64,000 nt of DNA, from contig NDFF03000372.1 of assembly GCA_002150815.3 (NCBI GenBank), positions 62,001-126,000 of the forward strand, written 5' to 3'. The notes beneath the pieces are model-generated. The model worked only from the letters and a program-made list of their open reading frames with translations, was not told the origin of the DNA and made no database searches. This document shows, piece after piece, positions 59,419 to 64,000 of this stretch; the first letter of the stretch is position 1; every line of letters begins with the position of its first letter. This DNA comes from Grammothele lineata. Lineage: Eukaryota; Basidiomycota; Agaricomycetes; Polyporales; Polyporaceae. The translations under genes were made by a program, and so were the position numbers.

Positions 59419-60470
59419 TCAGAAGCCCTTGTTGTGGCCCCCCTGCTCGTAAAAAGCTTCCATACGGGAGACGATAGCGGCGAGGGCGGTGAGCCACTTG
59501 TTGAGGTCTTCGTTGAGCTTGTCGGCGGGGACGGCGGCGCCTCCAGCGGGGTCTGCGGCGAGCTTGGCGTAGAAGTCGGCGCGGTAGGGGCACGCCTTCA
59601 TCGCGACCTGCAAGCGGCAGCGGCAGGAAAGGGGGGAGAGAAGGAGGGGACGAAGACGTCATCAGCATCCGGACGCGTGATCAAGAAGGGTCGGGGCCAT
59701 ATCGGGACGGAGTGTGGGAGGAGGCGCGCGAGTAGATGGGTGTGTGTAGATGTGTAGGATGCCATGGATATGATTGGACAAGTGAGAGCCGGGTGGGGGA
59801 AGACGAGTGATAGGAAGTGACGAGAAGGAAGAACTCACAGAGAAGATGCCCTTGACGATGAAGTTGTGGAACTTCTTGAGAGTAGCCTCGTACGCCTGTG
59901 TGAACGCGGCGGAGAGCTCCGTGGTCGGGGCAGCCTGGGCGGCCTGGAGGGCCTTGCAGGTGAAGGAGAGGCCACGGAGGAGCCACATGAGGCCCTCGGT
60001 CGCGGTGCGCTTCTTCTCGCCCTTCTCGTTCACGACAAGGAGCTCGAGCGTCGAGGACTGGGTGGGCGCTGCATCGTACCGCGCGCGTACTTTCTACTGG
60101 CGTGAAAGGCCGACGGAGATGAGCGGCAGTAGCGAATGGCATCAGGAACGGGTTCTCCCGCACGAACGGTACTTGGGGACTCACCGCGATGTTCCCTTTC
60201 AAGTCGGTCTGGACAGGCGCGAAGGCGGCCGAGCCGAGGAGATCTAGTTGAGCATATGCGCGTAAACAAATGTTATGTGGTGGATTTGTCAAGCGTGCAC
60301 ACCAAAGAGACCAACGACGCCCTGCGCCGCCTCGAGAAAAGCAAGGGTGTCGACACCCTCGTCGGTGATGGGAACGTCAGCGAAGGACTACAATCGAGAC
60401 ATCAGCTACGACGCGCGAGGACATCATAGAAGGGGTTACGGACCTTGACGGTCTCGAGATAGGGAGCCAT
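59419..60470 (-). CDS. GLTP: glycolipid transfer protein (GLTP/HET-C2 family)
   Basis: Five exons (60444-60470, 60303-60387, 60185-60243, 59839-60093, 59419-59607) give 204 residues, the normal size of a single GLTP fold. The glycolipid headgroup-recognition residues can be placed: D51, N55 and K58 in QTDLKGNIAKV, W94 in GLMWLLRGL and H133 in KKFHNFIVKG. The protein should shuttle glycosphingolipids, such as glucosylceramide, between cytosolic membrane faces. HET-C2 is the Podospora homologue. The start MAPYLETVK comes from a 27-nt first exon whose splice to SFADVPITDEG is in phase 0. The C-terminus (MEAFYEQGGHNKGF) is complete. It is transcribed divergently from the methionine sulfoxide reductase gene. 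Confidence 0.95.
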
Positions 60471-60816
60471 GAGGAATGTATGACAGTGAACGAGGAATAG
60501 GACGAGAGCTCGCTGTCTGCGTCGGACTCGCTGTCGTGCACCGACTCGAGGCGGTACTGGATCTGATTCCAGCTGAATGCATCTAGCAGCCGATCAACCT
60601 CTCATCAGGCGCCCGGCGTTATCTAATCTAGTCACTACCATCACGGTGGCGCTCCTCGCCTTGCTCCGCGAGCCCAGCTGGGGCCTCTGCCCTTCCGCGA
60701 CGACAGCGTGCGCGTTCGCCTCGTCGACTATCTCCGTCCCGCGACGGCGCACAAACGACCCCGACGTTGGCCACTCCGCAAGTAACCAGCCTCGAAACTC
60801 GACGTCAACTCTAGCT
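60471..60816. promoter_or_regulatory. 346-bp bidirectional promoter region
   Basis: The start codons of the GLTP gene (minus) and the fRMsr gene (plus) face away from each other across 346 bp, so both promoters must lie in or near this interval. I see no clear TATA box. It includes a CTCGAGG/GACTCG-rich stretch near 60.5 kb. Confidence 0.55.
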
Positions 60817-61698
60817 ATGCCGCACGCCGACTCTGCAACAATCCCGCAGGGGATCAACAAGGACGCCTTCTGGGCCCACGTCCACGAGCAGCTCGGCCAC
60901 CTCTTGGCCGGCCAGCGCGATTGGGTCTGTTTGCGCTTGTGTATCTTCGTTTCCACACCTCCGTCCGTGCGCTGACCGCGTTGCTCCATCCGCCTGCACA
61001 GGTCACGAATCTCGCCAACGCCTCCTCGCTCATCTTCAACGCCCTCCTCGCCTTCCCCGAGTTCGGCTCTGGCGAGCGCATGGTCAACTGGTGCGGTGCG
61101 TCCTCCCGCGAGCCCCCGCCGTCGCCAGCGCACTGCATCGCTTATCTCTCTCCGCTATCCGACCGTTCGCACCACCGACGCCAACAACTCCGCCCCCGAC
61201 GTCGACCCTGCACCATTCGCCCGACAACGGTGTCCCACACCTCGCTTCCACCGCATCGCAGGCTTCTACCTTGACGCCGGCCTCTTCCCCACCCCCCGGT
61301 TGAGCGTCGCGGGAGCTGCCCCTGCCCCACCGGCGACCGTGACTTCTCCGGTGCCCGCCCCACAGCGGTTGCTCCTAGGGCCCTTTTGCGGCAAGCCCGC
61401 GTGCCAGCTCATCAACGTCGCGCCAGGCAAGGCGCGCGGCGTCTGCGCGGACGCCTTCGTCGCCCGCCGCGCCGTCCTCGTCCCCGACGTCGACGCCTAC
61501 CCGGGCCACATCGCGTGCGACGGCGAGACGAAGAGCGAGGTCGTGTGTCCGCTTATTCTCCGCGTTCTCGGGGGTGGAGAGCCCCGTGCGGTGGGCGTGC
61601 TCGACCTCGACTGCCTCGCGCTGGGGGGCTTTGATGAGCGGGACCGCGCTGGGCTCGAGCGGATCGCCGCGCTGGTTGTCGATGCTTGCGATTGGTAG
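60817..61698 (+). CDS. free methionine-(R)-sulfoxide reductase (GAF domain)
   Basis: Three exons (60817-60924, 61002-61095, 61262-61698) give 212 residues. The enzyme reduces free methionine-(R)-sulfoxide with electrons from thioredoxin. The whole protein is one GAF domain. The family blocks are NASSLIFNALLAFPEFG, NWCGFYLD, LLLGPFCGKPACQ, GVCADAFV, VDAYPGHIACDGETKSEVV and VGVLDLDC. The three functional cysteines correspond to C115, C129 and C153. The spacing between the last two (24) equals that of the E. coli and yeast enzymes, while the first two are 14 apart rather than 10. A Pro/Ala-rich insert (~76-101) sits after the first strands. It is probably cytosolic. Confidence 0.93.
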
Positions 61699-62580
61699 CG
61701 GAGAGCGGAGAGGGAGATGGGAGGTTCTGTGTCGACTCAGCGATGGGCCGCATCGCCGCGGCGTGTGCGTGATGGCGCGATTGGGTTACAGTACCGTCCA
61801 TGTTCATGCTAGAAGCTACGTGCATGCCACAGGTCGAGGCCCCCACAGGCTCATGAAAGTGAATGAACCCAATCCGGGGCTCTGACGGGCAGAGGCCTGT
61901 AGCTCAAACGAGCGAACGAACGGTGTGACAAAAAGAAGCATTGTGGCGTTCGATGAACCTCCCTGCACTGCATTCGGGCCGTGCGCTTGGAATGTCCTGA
62001 GCGCCTTCGATGGAGCTTACGCGCCGTGAGGACGGTAGTGTGTCCGTGCCCCACTGCACACATGACGAGCCCTGATAACACACGACGGGGCAGCCGGCGG
62101 AGGTAACCTCAACGCCAAATCCTCGTGTCTACCAGCACGCCCTGAGCATTCAATGGTGTTCTAAGCGAGCCATACATGAGTGGAACCCTCGCCCCACCCG
62201 TTGCTCTGGTCCCTGGGGCCTAGGCTCTCAGTGTAGCGTCGACGTCGGCGAATGCACACGCCATTTCGAACATGCGGCATCCAGCTCGTTGCGGCTAGCG
62301 AAGAGGCTGTCTGACACCGTACAGATTCTCTGTCGCGGAAGGCGGCCGCCGCGCCGCGCCCAGGTCAAGGGTGCCGCCACATCGGCGTCGCCAATCTTCT
62401 CGACATGTCCAAGTCAAAACAACTCCAAGCCACTGTACCCTCTCTTCCGAGACACTTCTGTACGGCTGCTTTGCTAGCACGCACCCAACAGCTACCGTAC
62501 CGGTCGTCCCGGGGCTCGTCCGACCGACCGACTGTCCGACCGACTGACGGCTCCCGGCTCCCGAAGCCCCAGGTCTCCCC
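61699..62580. other. convergent intergenic region
   Basis: About 880 bp between two stop codons. Only short frames are present, plus a small CCGA-type simple repeat near 62520-62550. I see no gene here. Confidence 0.6.
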
Positions 62581-63950
62581 TCACTCCTGCGCCTGCTGCT
62601 TCTGCCACTCCAAAAACTCCTCGTGCCGCTTCTTCTGCGCAGCCCAGTCCTTCGCGGCCTTCTTTGCCTGGTTCTTGCTGAGCTCCTTGCCCTCGCCGTC
62701 CGTGAGCGGCACCCCGTTATCGTCCCAGGAGCTGTACGTCCCCTCGGGCACGTTCGGGGGCCTGAAGAGCTCCTGCGGAGGTACGCGTCCCTTCTCGAGC
62801 GCGGCGAGCCGCTTCTGCCGCTCCGCCTCGGCGGTGGCGGCCTTGCGCGCCGCCTTAGCCTCTGCTACCGCGCGCTTCTCGTCCCGCGCCTTCACGAGCT
62901 CTTCAGGGGAGACAAGCTTGACGAGCGCCCGGCCGTCTGCATTCCGTGGAAGGCAACGAGCGGGTCAGAATCAGTGCAGGGGAGGAAGGGTCCCGTGAGC
63001 GGCGGCGGCGACATAGTCGGAGGGGCGGATCCGAGGCAGCGCCGTAGCGGCAAGGGTCGCGGAGTTCGGGCGGGAAGAACGCCACGACCAGGGACGAGCG
63101 CGAGCCAGGGAGGCGTGCAGTTCGGGAGCGAGGCCGACAAGGTTTCGAGGTTTGTATGTTGTTTGACGTCGAGGATCAGGCGGCGAAGCCGGGCGTACAG
63201 AAGAGAGCCGGGGAGGGCGAGGGGAAGGAAGGGGAAGCCAAACAAGATGCTATCAGCAGGCTATTCGAGCGGGGAGAGGCGCGGACGGGGGTACAATGGA
63301 AGAAGGGTGGGCTTAGAACAGGGACATAGAAGGCACGAGGAAGGCCAGAAGGAGGTAGGGAGAAAGCGTGATGGAGTATTGACGCGCGCACCTTCTTGGT
63401 CGTCCAGGGCTACCCCGAGCGGCACGAGATCGACATCCCGTAGTTTATCCGAAAGCGCCAGGATGTCCTTGAGCGCGGTGTCGCCTTTCGCGATTGCTAG
63501 CCTCCGTACGCCGTCACGGAAAGTCGAGAGCGATCGCAGGTACGGCATGAGGATCTCCTCGCGCTACGCCGACCACAACATAGGTGCCCCACACGATTTT
63601 TAGGTTGATGTAACATCATGGAACAAGAGGGGTGTAGAGGGGGAATATTCCGACAGTTAGCATCAGGCAGTCGTGAGTTTCGAGCACGTACGTTGACGCT
63701 CCCCTCATCAGCGCCCCGCTCCTGGCCCCAGCCAATCTCGTCCGACTGGCCTTCGCCAAGACCAAACATGCGGAGCATGTTGCCCACCCAGCGTGCGACA
63801 CGCTGCACGAGCCCCATTTCGAGGTTGCTCCCGGGCGCCTTGAGATAGACATTTGTCTTGGAGACGATGTCGCGGAGGACGTTGATCGCTTCAGGTGTGT
63901 TAAACGAGTCGCAGAGCGCGGCGCGGAAGGCGGCTTGAGCGGCATGGAAG
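62581..63950 (-). CDS. CRS1: cysteinyl-tRNA synthetase, C-terminal part (5' end outside window)
   Basis: Three exons in the window (63692-63950, 63392-63563, 62581-62936) encode the last ~261 residues. The remaining 5' exons lie beyond position 64000, and 63951-64000 reads as intron. The visible part begins in the helical region after the catalytic domain (ALCDSFNTPEAINVLRDIV), continues through LRSLSTFRDGVRRLAI and VDLVPLGVALDDQE, then a Lys/Ala-rich coiled-coil-like stretch. It ends with the eukaryote-specific tail (LFRPPNVPEGTYSSWDD, GKELSKNQAKKAAKDW). HIGH and KMSKS motifs would be upstream, outside the window. The enzyme charges tRNA-Cys in the cytosol and possibly the mitochondrion. The intron 62937-63391 (455 nt) is far longer than the others here. 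Confidence 0.92.
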
Positions 63951-64000
63951 CTGCGAAGCGGGTAGAGTTACGAGTTTGGGCGAGTTCCGGGCGAGAGAAC

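Overview
The window looks like chromosomal DNA of a filamentous basidiomycete, probably an Agaricomycete. Nearly every recognisable gene is cut by short GT-AG introns of about 50-80 nt, often with a CTAAC/CTGAC-type branch site. Coding exons are GC-rich, and first coding exons are often tiny. The gene set is eukaryotic and fungal: Ppg1 phosphatase, Cwc24, a WOPR regulator, a basidiomycete-type terpene synthase, GLTP and a Cys3/Met4-type bZIP. No rRNA, tRNA, CRISPR array or intact transposon was found by eye. Exon models were made by translating all frames and joining exons only where GT-AG sites and codon phase agreed.

Layout. 1.5-2.3 kb: a Ser/Thr-rich single-pass membrane protein. 3.4-4.1 kb: an orphan TATA promoter with a spliced leader, and a degenerate 25-27 bp tandem repeat. 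5.0-6.6 kb: a seven-exon mitochondrial carrier. 8.9-10.9 kb: a Nudix NADH pyrophosphatase, convergent with a disordered unknown protein (11.5-13.4 kb). 15.0-16.9 kb: a CRAL-TRIO/SEC14-like protein with a C-terminal membrane segment. 19.5-20.9 kb: the Ppg1 catalytic subunit with a 21-nt last exon. 23.3-24.3 kb: a two-finger transcription factor with a TATA box. 28.8-29.9 kb: splicing factor Cwc24. 32.3-33.3 kb: a bZIP regulator. 37.6-38.8 kb: a sesquiterpene synthase, convergent with a bacterial-type mannose-1-phosphate guanylyltransferase (39.7-41.2 kb) that is preceded on the same strand by a small coiled-coil gene. 50.3-51.4 kb: a Gti1/Pac2 regulator. 59.4-61.7 kb: a glycolipid transfer protein and a free-methionine-(R)-sulfoxide reductase, divergent from a 346-bp promoter. 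62.6-64 kb: the C-terminal third of cysteinyl-tRNA synthetase, running off the window.

The genes form islands between large stretches where I see no convincing gene: 24.3-28.8, 29.9-32.3, 33.3-37.6, 41.8-50.3 and 51.4-59.4 kb. A few coding-like fragments in these stretches are given at low confidence. There is no operon-like logic. Most genes are housekeeping or regulatory. The accessory features are the terpene synthase with an altered aspartate motif, the bacterial-type sugar-nucleotide enzyme, and the tandem repeats. No complete novel multi-gene system can be shown from sequence alone.
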